From the NCBI GenBank assembly GCA_013127575.1, contig CP053418.1, forward strand, positions 1,550,001-1,614,000: a DNA stretch of 64,000 bases. Direction: 5' to 3'. The position numbers and the translations under genes were made by a program. Below the pieces are notes generated by a model. It worked only from the letters and a program-made list of their open reading frames with translations, was not told the DNA's origin and ran no database searches. Origin of the DNA: Ramlibacter terrae. GTDB lineage: Bacteria; Pseudomonadota; Gammaproteobacteria; Burkholderiales; Burkholderiaceae_C. Below are positions 9,198-20,024 of the stretch, piece after piece (the first letter of the stretch is position 1; every line of letters begins with the position of its first letter).

Positions 9198-10978
9198 TGA
9201 TTCGCAAGCTCTTCTTCGGCGGCCGCTGCCCCGGGCCTGCTTTCGCTGTCCGCCGTGGCCCAGCAGCCGTCCTTCGACCTGGTGGTCCGGTCCTCCAACG
9301 ACGACTTGCGCGAGTTGCTGGAGACCCACCTCGAGATCCGCCGCTTCCGTGAAGTGACGGATCTGGACGACGCCGAGCTGGCGCGCCTGATCGTGATCGC
9401 CGAGAAGGACGCGCGCGAACTGCTCGCAACACAGGGCTTCTTCTCGCCCGAGGTGCGCATCGCGCGCGAGGCGGGGGCGGCGCGGCCCCAGCTCGTGGTC
9501 ACGGTCGAGCCGGGCACGCAGGCCGGGGTCGCCGGCGTCGAGATCAATTTCGAAGGCGACATCTCCACCAGCGAAGACCCGGATGCGGTGGCGCAGCGGC
9601 GCGACATCACCAGCGATTGGGGGCTGCCCGCCGGCCGGGCTTCACCCAGAACCGGTGGGACGCCGCCAAGTCGGCTGCCACCCGCGCCCCTGGTGGCCAA
9701 GCGCTACCCGGCCGGCCGCATCAGCTACAGCGTGGCCGACGTCGACGCGGCGACCAACGAGGCGCGGCTGGGCCTGAAGCTCGATTCGGGCGCGCTGTTC
9801 CGCCCGGGCACGCTGCAGGTCACCGGCATGGAACGCTACGACCCGATCCTCGTGCCGCGGCTGGCGCGGCTGCCGGTCGGCATGGTGTACGACCAGGAGA
9901 AGATCGTGCAGGCGCAGCTGCGGCTGGCGGCCAGCGGCTATTTCGATTCGGCTTTCATCTTCGTGGACCCGGAAGGCGACCCGGATGCCGCGCCGGTGCA
10001 GGTCACGGTGCGCGAAGCGCCGATGCAGAAGGTCGTGCTGGGCGTCGGCATCACCACCGACGGCGGCCCCCGGCTGACCCCGGAGCACACGCACAACCGC
10101 CTGCCCGCCATCGGCTGGCGCGCGCAGACGAAGCTGCAGCTCGAAAAGCGCAATCCGCTGGCGCAGACCGAGTGGACGTCGATCCCCGCCGAGGACGGCT
10201 GGCGCTGGGGCGTCCTGGCGCGCGCCGACCGGCTCGACGACGACCGCGTGTTCACGCGCAGCCAGCAGCTGCGCGCCGGCCGCCTGCGCAACGAGGACCA
10301 CATCGACCGCAACGTGTACGTGCAGTACGAGCGGTCCAGCGTGTCGAACCCGCGGGGCGTCGTGCTCACGCCGCTGGAACTGGGGCAGGGCTCGGCGATT
10401 TCGGCCCACTACGCCTGGACCGGCCGCTACTTCGACGACATCACCTCGCCCACCAGCGGCTTCGGCGTCGGCTTCGAGGTCGGCGCGGGCGTGACGCTGG
10501 CCGGCGACCACGCGCCGTTCCAGCGCACGCTGTTCAAGGGCCTGGCGTACAAGCCGCTGGAGCGCGGCCGCATCCAGTTCCGCGGACAGCTCGGCGCGGT
10601 GCTCGCGCGCGACAACGCCGCCATCCCGGCGACGCAGTTGTTCCGCACCGGCGGCGACACCACGGTGCGCGGCTACAAGTACCTCGACATCGGCGTGCCG
10701 CTGGGCGGCGACTACGTCGGGCCGGGCCGCTTCATGGTGGTCGGCAGCGCCGAATGGCAGCGCCCCTTGCGCCGCGGCGGCCGCACCAGCGACTGGAAAG
10801 CACCTTGTTCATCGATGCGGGCGCCGTGGCCGACCGCGTCGGCGACCTGCGCCCGCAGGTCGGCATCGGCACCGGCGTGCGCTGGAAGAGCCCGGTGGGC
10901 CCGGTCGAGGCCGCGATCGCCTACGGCGTCGAGACGCGCCGGCCGCGCCTGCACTTCACGGCGGGGTTCACGTTTTGA
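9198..10978 (+). CDS. tamA: TamA-like outer-membrane assembly factor (BamA family)
   Basis: Outer-membrane part of the translocation and assembly module, working with TamB. A probable signal peptide (SLSAVAQQ) is followed by three POTRA-like repeats (about residues 25-260), then a 16-strand barrel domain with [13 protein letters not shown], the conserved [11 protein letters not shown] (equivalent to the VRGF/Y lid motif) and a C-terminal aromatic ending (FTAGFTF). About 590 residues. Frame breaks lie at about 9230 (inside the signal peptide), 9635 (CCAGG), 9688 (CCCTGG with one extra C) and 10793 (CCTGG). The start at ATG 9198 is tentative because of the first break. It directly precedes tamB. 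Confidence 0.88.
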
Positions 10979-10983
10979 GCTGG

Positions 10984-13900
10984 ATGCGGCGCGGCCTGCA
11001 CTGGACCAGCCGGGCGCTGCTGGCCCTCGGGCTGCTGCTCGTGATCGCGGCCGCCGGGCTCTGGTGGTGGGCGGGCCGGGAGGGTTCGCTCGAATGGGTC
11101 CTGCAGCGCGCCGCCAGGGGCAGCCCCTGCAGACCGATGGCGTGCAGGGCTCGGTGCGCAATGGCTGGCGCATCCAGCGCATGGTGTGGGAGAAGGACGG
11201 CCTGCGCATCGAGGCGTTGGACATCACGCTGAAGTGGCAGCCGCTGGCGCTGCTGAGCCGCACGCTTCGGGTCGACCGGTCGGCGTGGGCACCGTGCGCG
11301 TCACCGACACGCGCGAGAAGGACGACGAGCCGCTGAAGCCGCCCGAAAGCCTGCGGCTGCCGTTCCGCATCACCGTCGACGAACTCGTGGCGGGGACCAT
11401 CGTCTACGACGGCGTCACCGACGTCGAGGCCGGCACGCTGGCGGGCAGCTATGCGTTCGACGGCTTGCGGCACCGCGTGAAGATCGATTCGCTCAAGCTG
11501 GCCGGCGGCGAGTACCGCGGCGAAGGCATGGTGCTCGCGCTGCAGCCGATGACGCTGCAGGTGAAGCTGGCCGGCCGCGTGCAGGCGCCGGTGCCCGGTG
11601 TGCAGGAGCCGGTGGCGCTGGTGTTCGAGGCGGGCGCCGACGGCACGGTCCGTGACTTCCGGCCCGGGCGCAATTGCAGGTGCCGCAGGCCGGCGTCGCC
11701 GGCACCGCGCTGCCGCAGGCGACCGCGACGGCGCGCATCACGCCGTTCGAGACGATGCCGGTGCCGCAAGGCGCGGCCGACTTCCGGCAGCTCGACGTGG
11801 GCCAGTTCTGGCCCGCGGCACCGCAGACTGCGCTGTCGGGTCGCGTGGCGGTGGTGCCGCGGGGCACGGCCACCGGCAGCTCACCGCCGACGTGCGCAAT
11901 GCCATCCCCGGCCCGTGGGACGCGAAGCGGCTGCCGCTGGCCAGCGCCGGGGCCGAAGGCGAGTGGCGCAGCGGCACGGCGCTGGTGCGCTCGCTGCAGG
12001 CGCAACTGGGCGGCGGCAGCATCGAAGGCAACGGCGCCCGGGAGGGCGGCGGCTGGAACTTCAGCGGCAAGGTCGATGACGTCGACCCGTCGCAGCTGCA
12101 CGGCGCGATGGCGCCGCTGCCGTTGAGCGGACCGATCAAGGCGCGCGGGGAAGCGGGCGCCGTGGACTTCGACGTTGCGCTGGAAGCGGGCGCCGCGCGC
12201 CGCGCGCCGCCCGCGCGCAAGCCCGACCCCGGCGGGCAGGCCGCGTGGCTGGTCGCGCTGGAACTGCGCGAGGCGACGGCCAAGGGCCGCTACGCCGGCG
12301 ATTCGCTGACGCTGGAGCCCGTGCGCATCCGCACCAGCGATGCGCTGCTGGAAGGCCAGCTCGCGCTGCAGGTCAAGGCGATGGCGGGCACGGGCAAGCT
12401 GCAACTCCGCGCGCCCGGCATCCGGGCCAGGCCAACGGCAGCATTTCGGAAACGCGCGGCCAGGGCACGCTGGAAGTGGCGGCGCGCGACCTCGCGCAGG
12501 CGCAGCAATGGCTGCGGCGCTTTCCCGGTGTCGGCGCGATGCTGGCCGGCCTGCAACTGCGCGGCAACGCCGATGCGCGGCTGGCGTGGCAAGGCGGCTG
12601 GAGCGATCCCGCCGTGCAGGGCCGCATCGGAGCGGCCGGCGTGCAGTGGACGGCCGCCGCCAGCGGCGCCAACCAGCCGCCGCCGTGGGTGTTGCGGCAG
12701 GCCGAGGTCAAGCTGAACGGGCGCCTGCGCGATGCCGCGCTCGACGTCCAGGCGCAGGTGGAGCGCGGCCAGCGCAGGATGGACTGGCCGTCGCCGGTCG
12801 CGTGGGCGGCACGCTGGGGGCGAATTCGACGTGGCGCGGCCGCGTCGCCAGCCTCGACCTGCGGGCGCAGGATCCGGCGCTGGCGCCCGGCCCGTGGCAG
12901 CTGCAATTGCGCAACCCGGTGGACTGGCGGTTCGCCGCCGCCAACTTCGAGGTCGCGGCCGGGGAAGCGGTGTTGCGGGCGCCCGCGCTGCGCGGCGGCA
13001 CGCCCGCGACCGATGCCGTGCTCACACGGGCGCCGGTGCGACGGCAAGGCGGCGTGCTCACCACGTCCGGCAAGCTGGGCGGCCTGCCGATGGCGTGGAT
13101 GGAGCTGTTCGGCGGCCCGCAGGCGGCGGGTTCGGCGCTTTCGGGCGACATGGTCTTCGACGCGCAGTGGAACGCGCAGCTCGGCTCCACGGTGCGGGTC
13201 GACGCTTCGCTCGTGCGCGTGCGCGGCGACGTCAACGTGCTGGCGGAAAGCGCCGACGGCGCCGCGGCGCGCGTCACGGCGGGCGTGCGCGAAGCCCGCG
13301 TCGCGATCAGCAGCCGGGGCGAGCAGCTCACGCTGTCCTTGCTGTGGGACAGCGAGCGCGCCGGCCGCGCGGAGGGCGGTGCGCACGCGGCTGGCCCGCA
13401 CGCCGGACGGCGGCTGGACTGGCCCGAGGCGGCGCCGCTCGAAGGGCGCATCCAGGCGCAGCTGCCGCGCATCGGCGTGTGGTCGCTGCTGGCGCCGCCG
13501 GGCTGGCGCCTGCGCGGCTCGCTGGCCGCGGACATCGCCGTGGGCGGCACCCGCGAACAGCCGCTGTTCACGGGCCCGCTGCGCGCCGACGACCTCGCGC
13601 TGCGCTCGGTGGTCGACGGCATCGAACTGAAGAACGGCCGCCTGCGCGCGGAGCTCGCCGGCCAGCGCTGGTGGTCAGCGAGTTCGTGCTGGGCGGCAGC
13701 GAAGAGGGCGGCGGCAACGGCGGCACGATCACCGCGAAGGGCGAAGGCCAGATCACGCCGCAAGGATTGCAGCTGGTGGCCGATGCGCAGTTGAACCAGC
13801 TGCGCGCGAGCATCCGCAGCGACCGGCAACTGACCCTCTCGGGGCCGGTGCAGGCGCGCATGTCCGCCGAGGGCACCACCGTCAACGGCAAGCTGGTGGT

Positions 13901-14774
13901 GGACCGGGCCCGCGTCCAGATCCCCGAGGAGACCGCGCCGCGGCTGGGCGACGACGTGCTGGTGCGCAATGCGCCGGGCCTGCCGACCACCGAGGCGGAG
14001 CGCAGCGCCAAGCCGGTGGAAACGCCGGCGCCTACGCGGGCGGCGCGCACCGTCACGCTCGCCGTCTCGATCGACCTCGGCAACGACTTCCGCGTCAGCG
14101 GCCGCGGCGTCGACACGCGGCTGGCCGGCACCGTCGACATCGCCGGCAAGTCGGTGACGCAGCCGCAGCTCACGGGCATCGTGCGGACGGTGGGCGGCAC
14201 CTACAACGGCTACGGCCAGCGCATGACGATCGAGCGCGGCGAGCTGCGCTTCCTCGGGCCCGCCGACAACCCGGCGCTCGACGTGCTGGCGATCCGCCCC
14301 AACACCGACGTGCGCGTGGGCGTGCTGATCACCGGCCGCGCGCAGGCGCCGCACATCGAGCTGTACTCGGAAAGCGGGCTCTCGCAGGCCGAGACCTTGT
14401 CGTGGCTCGTGCTCGGCCGCTCCTCCGCCGGCGGCGGCGCCGAAGCGGCGCTGCTGCAGCGCGCCGCCGCCGCGCTGATCGCGGACAAGCGCGGCAGCGG
14501 CAAAGGCATCGCGGGCAACCTCGGGCTCGACGACGTCTCGGTGCGCAACAGCGGCGACGGCGGCCCGGTGGTGCGCCTGGGCAAGCGCTTCGCCGACAAC
14601 TTCTACGCGGCGTACGAGCGCAGCATGTCGGGCGCGATGGGGACGCTCTACATCTTCTACGACGTCTCGCGCCGGTTCACGGTGCGGGCCGAAGCCGGCG
14701 AGCGCACCGGCATCGACCTGATCTTCACCTTCGCCTTCGACAAGGGACGCGAGCGCGATCGCGGCAGGAAGTGA
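10984..14774 (+). CDS. tamB: TamB-like translocation/assembly module protein (AsmA-like, DUF490)
   Basis: Very long periplasm-spanning protein (about 1265 residues) anchored by an N-terminal helix (residues 8-30, ending GLWWWAG). The middle is repetitive beta-strand sequence, as in lipid-transporting AsmA-like proteins. The C-terminal DUF490 domain is clear: VSIDLGNDFRVSGRGVDTRL, GTYNGYGQ, IERGELRF, LSWLVLGR and a final YIFYDVSRRFTVRAE. Partner of TamA; a TTG at 10975 overlapping the tamA stop is an alternative start. About ten frame breaks (11114, 11276, 11663, 11873, 12427, 12784, 13375, 13419, 13668 and others), all at CCWGG sites, so the reading was pieced together over three frames. Confidence 0.88.
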
Positions 14775-14778
14775 CGGG

Positions 14779-15318
14779 CTATCGTTTCAGCTCGAACACC
14801 AGGCAGGTCGTGGTGCCGTGCGCGTACAGCGTGCCGTCGGGGCCGTACAGGCGCGCCTCCGCGGTGGCGAGCTGCCGGCCGCAGTGGACCACCTTCGCTT
14901 CGGCGCGCACGCGCTGCACCTTGCTGCCGATCGCCTTCACCAGGTTGATGCCGAGTTCGGCGGTGGTGTAGCCGCGGCCCGGCGGCATCATGGTGTGCAC
15001 CGCGCAGCCGAGCGCGGAGTCGAGCAGCGTGGCGTACCAGCCGCCATGGATGCCGCCCATCGGGTTCAGGTGGTCCGGGCCGGGCGCACCACCGGAACAC
15101 CGCATGCCCCTCGCCCACCTCCACCAGCTGGAACGACAGCGTGCGTGCGATCGGCGGGTAGGGCAGCTCGCCGCGCAGCATGGCCTGCAGCGTCTGCAGC
15201 CCGTCCATGCCCGCCACCTGCTCGGGCCGCGCCACGCCGCAGCCGGCGCCGTCGGCCAGCTTGCCGTTCACCTCGCGCTCGCGCGCCAGCCAGCCTGCAG
15301 GGTCTCGTCCACGTCCAT
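14779..15318 (-). CDS. PaaI/YigI-type hotdog-fold thioesterase
   Basis: Hotdog-fold acyl-CoA thioesterase, about 179 residues. The central helix motif HLNPMGGIHGGWYATLLDSALGC is the PaaI-type active site (glycine-rich turn plus aspartate), followed by YTTAELGINLVKAI and LATAEARLYGPDG. The N-terminal part (LQAMLRGELPYPPIARTL) is typical of the group that hydrolyses medium or aromatic acyl-CoA. Two frame breaks (about 15293 and 15090) fall in CCTGG/CCAGG. Divergent from a MarR gene with an inverted repeat between them, so MarR may control it. Confidence 0.85.
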
Positions 15319-15336
15319 CGCTCTTTCTCCAGATAG

Positions 15337-15348
15337 TTGCACATGCAA
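15337..15348. promoter_or_regulatory. putative MarR operator
   Basis: TTGCA CA TGCAA is a 12-base inverted repeat in the 53-base gap between the thioesterase and marR-type genes; a further TTGCAG follows at 15352. MarR regulators commonly bind such sites in their own divergent promoters. TACACT lies 7 bases before the marR start, so the operator would overlap the -35 region. Confidence 0.5.
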
Positions 15349-15371
15349 GAATTGCAGCTACACTAATAGGC

Positions 15372-15827
15372 ATGGACACCGCTGTCAAGCCGCAGGGCTG
15401 CACCAACCTCAAGCTGCGCCAGCTGATGCGCCGGGTGGCGCAGCTCTATGACGCGGAGGTCGGCAAGACCGGCCTGCGCGGCACGCAGTACTCGCTGTTG
15501 TCGTACGTGGCCAGGCTCGGTCCGGTGCGGCCGGTGGATCTCGCCCGCGCGATGAAGGTCGATGCTTCCACGCTGACGCGCAACCTGCGTCCGCTGATGG
15601 CCATGGGCCTGCTGCAGCTGGATGCCGGCGCCGATGCGCGCAGCCGCCTGGTGAACATCACGCCGGCCGGCCGCGAAAAGCGGCAGGAGGCGCAGCGCCG
15701 CTGGCGCGTGGCGCAGGAGGCGCTGAACCAGCGGCTCGGCCCAGCGCGCGTCGTTGCGCTGCATGCGCTGCTCGATGAATGCCGGGACCTGTTGTCCGAC
15801 CTGCCCCCGGGAGAGAGCGATGAATGA
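15372..15827 (+). CDS. MarR family transcriptional regulator
   Basis: Intact 151-residue winged-helix regulator: LRQLMRRVAQLYDAEV, TQYSLLSYVARLGPVRPVDLARAM and DASTLTRNLRPLMAMGLL (recognition helix), then DARSRLVNITPAGREK forming the wing. It overlaps the following MFS gene by 8 bases and is divergent from a thioesterase, so it probably senses the compound handled by both. The ligand is unknown, probably an aromatic or organic acid. The start codon is 7 bases after a TACACT hexamer. Confidence 0.92.
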   Translation: MDTAVKPQGCTNLKLRQLMRRVAQLYDAEVGKTGLRGTQYSLLSYVARLGPVRPVDLARAMKVDASTLTRNLRPLMAMGLLQLDAGADARSRLVNITPAGREKRQEAQRRWRVAQEALNQRLGPARVVALHALLDECRDLLSDLPPGESDE

Positions 15828-17043
15828 CGTCCGCGCCACCCCCGCATGGCCCTGTGGCTGGTGCTGCTCGCCGCCGCCGGCACCTTCGCCCTGAGCATGG
15901 GCACGCGGCAGACCATGGGCCTGTTCCTGTCGCCGCTCAACACCGCCACCGGCCTCGGCATCGCCAGCATCAGCTGGCTTTCGCCTTCGGCCAGTTGTGG
16001 TGGGGCATCACGCAGCCGTTCGCCGGCATGCTGGCCGACAAGGTGGGTGCGGGCCGCGTGTTGCTGGCGGGTGCGCTGCTCGTCGCGCTCGGCACCTTCA
16101 TCACGCCCTACATGACGACCACGGCGGGGCTGATCTTCGCCATCGGCGTGCTGTCCGCGGGCGGTGCGGGCATGGCGGGCCCGGCGGTGCTGATGTCGGC
16201 CGCCACGCGGCTGGTGCCTCCCGAGAAACGCGGGCTCGCCACCGGCATCGTCAACGCCGGCGGCTCGTTCGGCCAGTTCGCGCTCGCGCCGGTCGCCGCC
16301 ATGCTGATCGTCGGCATCGGGTGGGCGTCGGCGATGCAGGTGATGGCGCTGCTGGTGCTCCTGTGCCTGCCGGCGGCCTGGCTGCTGCGCGGCAACTCGC
16401 TGCAGGCGGCGCCGGCGGGGCAGAAGGTGGTCGGCACGCGAGAGGCGATCGGCGAGGCGCTGCGCCATCGCAGCTACCTGCTGCTGGGCGCCGGCTTCTT
16501 CGTGTGCGGCTTCCACGTCGCCTTTCTCGCGACGCACCTGCCCGGCGTGGTGGCTGCGTGCGGGCTGCCGACCGAGTGGGCCGGCTGGTCGCTCGCCATG
16601 CTGGGCCTGTTCAACATCGTCGGCAGCGTCGCCATGGGATGGGCGGTGGGCCGCTGGCGCATGAAGTCGCTGCTGTCGCTGGTGTACGCGGCGCGCGCCG
16701 TCGCGGTGCTGGGCGTTCTGGCGGCGCCCAAGACCGGGCCGGTGCTGCTGGTGTTCGCGGCCGTCATGGGCCTGACGTTCCTCTCGACCGTGCCGCCCAC
16801 GGCGGGGCTGGTGGCCAAGTTCTTCGGGCCGGCCAACATGGCGACGCTGTTCGGCATCGTCATGCTCACGCACCAGGTCGGCGGCTTCCTCGGCGCCTGG
16901 CTGGGCGGCCGCGTGTTCGAGGCGACCGGCGCCTACGACTGGGTCTGGTACATCGACATCGTGCTCGCCGTCGGCGCGGCGCTGGTGCACCTGCCCATCC
17001 GGGAAGCGGGCTGCCCGCAGCGGCCCGCGCCGCCACCGCGTGA
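15820..17043 (+). CDS. MFS transporter (12-helix, oxalate/formate-antiporter-like)
   Basis: Major facilitator protein of about 405 residues with roughly twelve hydrophobic segments. Landmarks: GTFALSMGTRQTMGLFLSPL at helix 1, AFAFGQLWWGITQPFAGMLADK with the loop 2-3 motif (GxxADKxG), and GIVNAGGSFGQF. It resembles the YbfB/OxlT-like group of organic-anion transporters. Frame breaks lie near 15840, 15979 (CCTGG) and 17012 (CCAGG read as CGGG); repairing the last gives the end PAAARAATA. Translationally coupled to the MarR gene, with GGGAGAGAG before the ATG. It may export or import the MarR effector. Confidence 0.85.
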
Positions 17044-17140
17044 CATTTGGCTCAGCGTTGGCAATCGCCTACAAAACGTAGAGCCAGCCGCCCCGTCGCG
17101 GCGTTGCGTTTTTCCCATCCCAGGCTCAGCCTCGGTACTA

Positions 17141-17157
17141 CCATGTCAAGCACATGG
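17141..17157. promoter_or_regulatory. inverted repeat upstream of the ribbon-helix-helix genes
   Basis: CCATGT CAAGC ACATGG is a perfect 6-base inverted repeat with a 5-base spacer, ending 18 bases before the first ribbon-helix-helix gene. Proteins of that fold often repress their own genes by binding short palindromes, so this is a plausible autoregulatory operator. No other evidence. Confidence 0.4.
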
Positions 17158-17175
17158 CAGGTGCACAGTATTATC

Positions 17176-17415
17176 ATGTCTGCACACCTGAACGAACGCA
17201 TGGAAGAGAAACCGGCCCGGCTCACCGTACTGATCGACGCCGAAAAGAAGAAGGCCTTCGAGGAGCTCTGCGCGTCCCACGACCTGACCGCCTCGCAAGT
17301 GGTGCGCCAGCTCATTCGCGAGTACTTGGCCCGCCACGACATCCGGTCGGGGCGCCGCAGGAAAGGCGCCAGGCCAACGGCGGCTGAGCCACACACCCCG
17401 CGCCAAACGAATTAG
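17176..17415 (+). CDS. small ribbon-helix-helix (CopG-like) DNA-binding protein, copy 1
   Basis: A 79-residue basic protein. ARLTVLIDAEKKKAFEELC forms the beta strand and first helix, and TASQVVRQLIREYLARHD the second helix, as in ribbon-helix-helix regulators. The tail is arginine-rich. It is 55-60 percent identical by eye over the core to the next gene. If CCCAGG at about 17370 lost one C (a pattern seen elsewhere here), the real end is 17387 (tail QANGG). No toxin gene follows, so it does not look like a standard antitoxin. Function unknown. Confidence 0.7.
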   Translation: MSAHLNERMEEKPARLTVLIDAEKKKAFEELCASHDLTASQVVRQLIREYLARHDIRSGRRRKGARPTAAEPHTPRQTN

Positions 17416-17442
17416 AATCCGATTAACATCGGAACCGTTCGC

Positions 17443-17651
17443 ATGGAGCTCAAGACCGCACGGCTGACCATCCTGATCGATCCTGCCAAGAAGCAGGCCT
17501 TCGAAGGCCTGTGCCGCCGGCAGGACATGACGCCTTCGCAGGTCGTGCGGCGGCTGATCCGCGAGTACATGGAGGGGCAGGAGCCCCCGGCGGCCGCTGC
17601 GGCCAAGCGCGCGGCCCCCGCAAGGCCGCTCCCGCGAAACGCTCCCGCTGA
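17443..17651 (+). CDS. small ribbon-helix-helix (CopG-like) DNA-binding protein, copy 2
   Basis: Tandem paralogue of the preceding gene: TARLTILIDPAKKQAFEGLC then TPSQVVRRLIREYMEGQ. The tail is rich in alanine, lysine and proline (histone-H1-like). A frame break around 17625 in the tail is needed to reach the stop at 17649-17651; without it the frame runs into the convergent SDR gene. Starts 27 bases after copy 1, or 55 if copy 1 ends early. Two RHH proteins of the same type in a row may form hetero-dimers. Function unknown. Confidence 0.65.
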
Positions 17652-17658
17652 TCCCCGG

Positions 17659-18454
17659 CTACACCGGCATGGTGTAGTTCAGGGTCATGCGCCCGCCGTC
17701 CACCACGACGATCTCGCCCGTCACGTAGCTCGCCGCATCGCTGGCCAGCCAGGCCACCGCCTCGGCCACTTCCGCCGGCTCGCCCAGCCGCTTCATCGGC
17801 GTGCGCATCATGATGCGCTGGCGCGCTTCGTCGCTCGTGAGCACCGCCTTCGCGGCCAGTTCGGTGGCGATGGTGCCGGGCGCCACCGCATTCACGCGGA
17901 TGCCCTTGTCCACCAGCGCCAGCGCCATCACGCGCGTGAGCTGGTTGACGCCGCCCTTGCTGACGTTGTAGCTGGCGATGCTCGGGATCGCCGTCACGCC
18001 GTTGACCGAGCTCATGTTGACGATCGCGCCCTTGCCGGCCTTGGCCATCTCGCGCGCCACCGCACGGCCGACCGGGGAACGAGCCCTTGAGGTTGATGCG
18101 CAGCACGGCGTCGAAGTCCGACTCGCTCACGTCCGGGAAGTCGGCGGCCTTGAAGATGCCGGCGTTGTTCACCAGCACGTCGATGCGGCCGTGGTCGATG
18201 ATGGCCTTGGCCACCAGCGTGTCGACCTGCGCCTTGTCGCCCACGTCGCAGTGCACGTAGCTGCCGCGCAGCTCCTGCGCCAGCGCCGGCCGCGCGCATC
18301 GTCGATGTCGGCGATCACCACCGTCGCGCCGTCGCGCGCGAGCCGGCGGGCGCAGGCTTCGCCGATGCCCGGGCGCCACCGGTGACGATGCAGATGCGGC
18401 CGGCAAGGCCGTAGGAAATCGAGGGGGGGAGGAGGCAGTCGGCGCGCTGGTCAT
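17659..18454 (-). CDS. SDR-family oxidoreductase of the sugar-acid island
   Basis: Classical short-chain dehydrogenase of about 265 residues. The glycine-rich TGGAQGIGEA motif, [22 protein letters not shown] (catalytic serine) and YNVSKGG (Tyr and Lys) are all present, and GEIVVVDGG closes the domain. Third gene of a leftward operon dgoK-dgoA-SDR, overlapping dgoA by 4 bases, so it probably oxidises a sugar or sugar acid feeding the pathway. Frame breaks: 18075, 18290 and 18369 (CCWGG sites) and one loss in a run of seven G at 18423-18429, a rare homopolymer error. Confidence 0.85.
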
Positions 18455-19095
18455 GCGCGCATCGTACCCGCCCACGCATCCACGAAACGCCGCGCCGCGG
18501 CAGCCACCTCGTCGGCCGAACGGCCAGGCTTGTACAGCGCAGAGCCGATGCCGAAACCGTCGGCGCCGGCCTCGCGGTAGTCGGCCATGTTCTGCGGCGT
18601 GATGCCGCCCACCGGCAGCAGCAGCACCTCGCGCGGCAGCACGGCGCGGACGGCGCGCACCGCCGCGGGCGGAATCATTTCGGCCGGGAACAGCTTGAGC
18701 CCGGACGCACCCGCCGCCAGCGCCGCGAAGGCTTCGCTGGGCGTCATCACGCCCGGCACGCAGGCCATGCCGAGCGCCGCGGCGCTGGCGATCACGTGCG
18801 GATCGCAATGCGGGGAGACGACCGGGCGGCCGCCGGCATCGTGCACTTCGGTCGCCTGGTCGGCCGTCATCACGGTGCCGGCGCCGACGAGCGCCTGCGG
18901 AAAGGTGCGCGCCAGCAGGGCGATGCTTTCCAGCGGCTGCGGCGAATTGAGCGGCACCTCGATCAGGCGGAAGCCGGCGGCCACCAGCGCTTCGCCGACG
19001 GGCAGCGCTTCGGCGGGCGTGATGCCGCGCAGGATCGCGACCAGCGGCAGGCGCTGCACGGCGGCCCGGAAGGTTTCGGTGGCGGAGAGGATCAT
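18451..19095 (-). CDS. dgoA: 2-dehydro-3-deoxy-6-phosphogalactonate aldolase
   Basis: Class I aldolase of the KDPG family, 214 residues and intact: [20 protein letters not shown] with the catalytic glutamate, [21 protein letters not shown], and [10 protein letters not shown] with the Schiff-base lysine. PVGGITPQN holds the phosphate. The IEVPLNSPQ form and pairing with the kinase dgoK point to KDPGal rather than KDPG. Products are pyruvate and glyceraldehyde 3-phosphate. The start overlaps the dgoK stop (ATGA) and the stop overlaps the SDR start. Confidence 0.9.
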   Translation of the reverse strand: MILSATETFRAAVQRLPLVAILRGITPAEALPVGEALVAAGFRLIEVPLNSPQPLESIALLARTFPQALVGAGTVMTADQATEVHDAGGRPVVSPHCDPHVIASAAALGMACVPGVMTPSEAFAALAAGASGLKLFPAEMIPPAAVRAVRAVLPREVLLLPVGGITPQNMADYREAGADGFGIGSALYKPGRSADEVAAAARRFVDAWAGTMRA

Positions 19096-19974
19096 GGTTG
19101 CTCGGGTTGCGGGCCAGCGCCCACAGGCCGCGCCGGTGGCTTCGGAGCCGAGGCTGCGCGAAGCGATGCCCAGCGTGGACAGGGCCAGCGCATAACGGCG
19201 GGTCAGCGTGTCGCTGCCGATCAGGGTGACACCCGGCGCGTCGGCGGCCTGCGTGCGCAGTTCCTCGCCGATCACCAGCCCCGAAAGATAGCTGGGTTGC
19301 ACGGCCGGTTCCATCCGGCCGAACAGCGACAGCGTGCGCACGCTGAAAGCGGTGTGCAGCAGGCCGCCGCCGGTGCGCGCCTGCAGCACGCCGCGCACGA
19401 AGGCGGCTTCGTCGAGCGGGCCGTCGTCGGGCGGCAGGGTACGCGCCAGGATCGAATGCTGCCGCAGCAGCGCATAGAACTCGCCGGTCATGCAGGTGGA
19501 GAACGACTGCACGATGCCATCGCGCACCCGCACCCACTTGCTGTGCGTGCCGGGCAGCACGACGGTGCCGTCGCGCTGCTGCAGCAAGGACAGCGCCCCG
19601 AACACCTGCACTTCCTCTCCCCGCATCACGTCGGGAACGCCCTCGGCCTCGCACGAGAGTCCCGGCACCAGCGCGATGCGTCCGGGCGTGATCCAGTGCA
19701 GGCGCCGCGCCAGTTCGGCGAAGCCGGCCGGGCAGGGGCAGTAGGGCGCCTCCTGCCAGCCCCGGCGGCTGCCGGCCATGCCGCTCACGAGGCAGACCGC
19801 GCCGGGTTCGGCCAGCCAGTCGCCGCAGGTTTCTTCCAGCACGGCAGCGAAGCCGCCTTCGGGCACGGTGAGGATGCCGCGCTGCGAGGAACGCTCTTCC
19901 ACTACGGCGCCGTCGCCGGCGATGCGCGCGGCGCGCAGCGACGACGTGCCCCAGTCGACGGCTACCAGGCGCAT
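19092..19974 (-). CDS. dgoK: 2-dehydro-3-deoxygalactonokinase
   Basis: Kinase that phosphorylates 2-keto-3-deoxygalactonate. Residues 3-15 ([13 protein letters not shown]) form the first phosphate-binding strand; then [25 protein letters not shown] and [11 protein letters not shown]-like text ([13 protein letters not shown]) typical of DgoK. About 294 residues. As read, the gene runs in frame into dgoA, but losing one base at about 19117 (CCTGG read as CCGG) explains this: the proper end is RGLWALAR and then a TGA overlapping the dgoA ATG. First gene of the leftward operon; its promoter shares a palindrome with the divergent operon. Confidence 0.88.
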
Positions 19975-20024
19975 GGGGGACCTCGGTGGGTCACAGGGTA
20001 AATCCTCAAAATGTCTTTCATATT

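Noticed and set aside
18451-19974. A 507-codon open frame that looks like a DgoK-DgoA fusion protein.
   Set aside because: The join lies at a CCTGG site read as CCGG. Restoring it gives the normal DgoK end and an ATGA overlap with a separate dgoA start.
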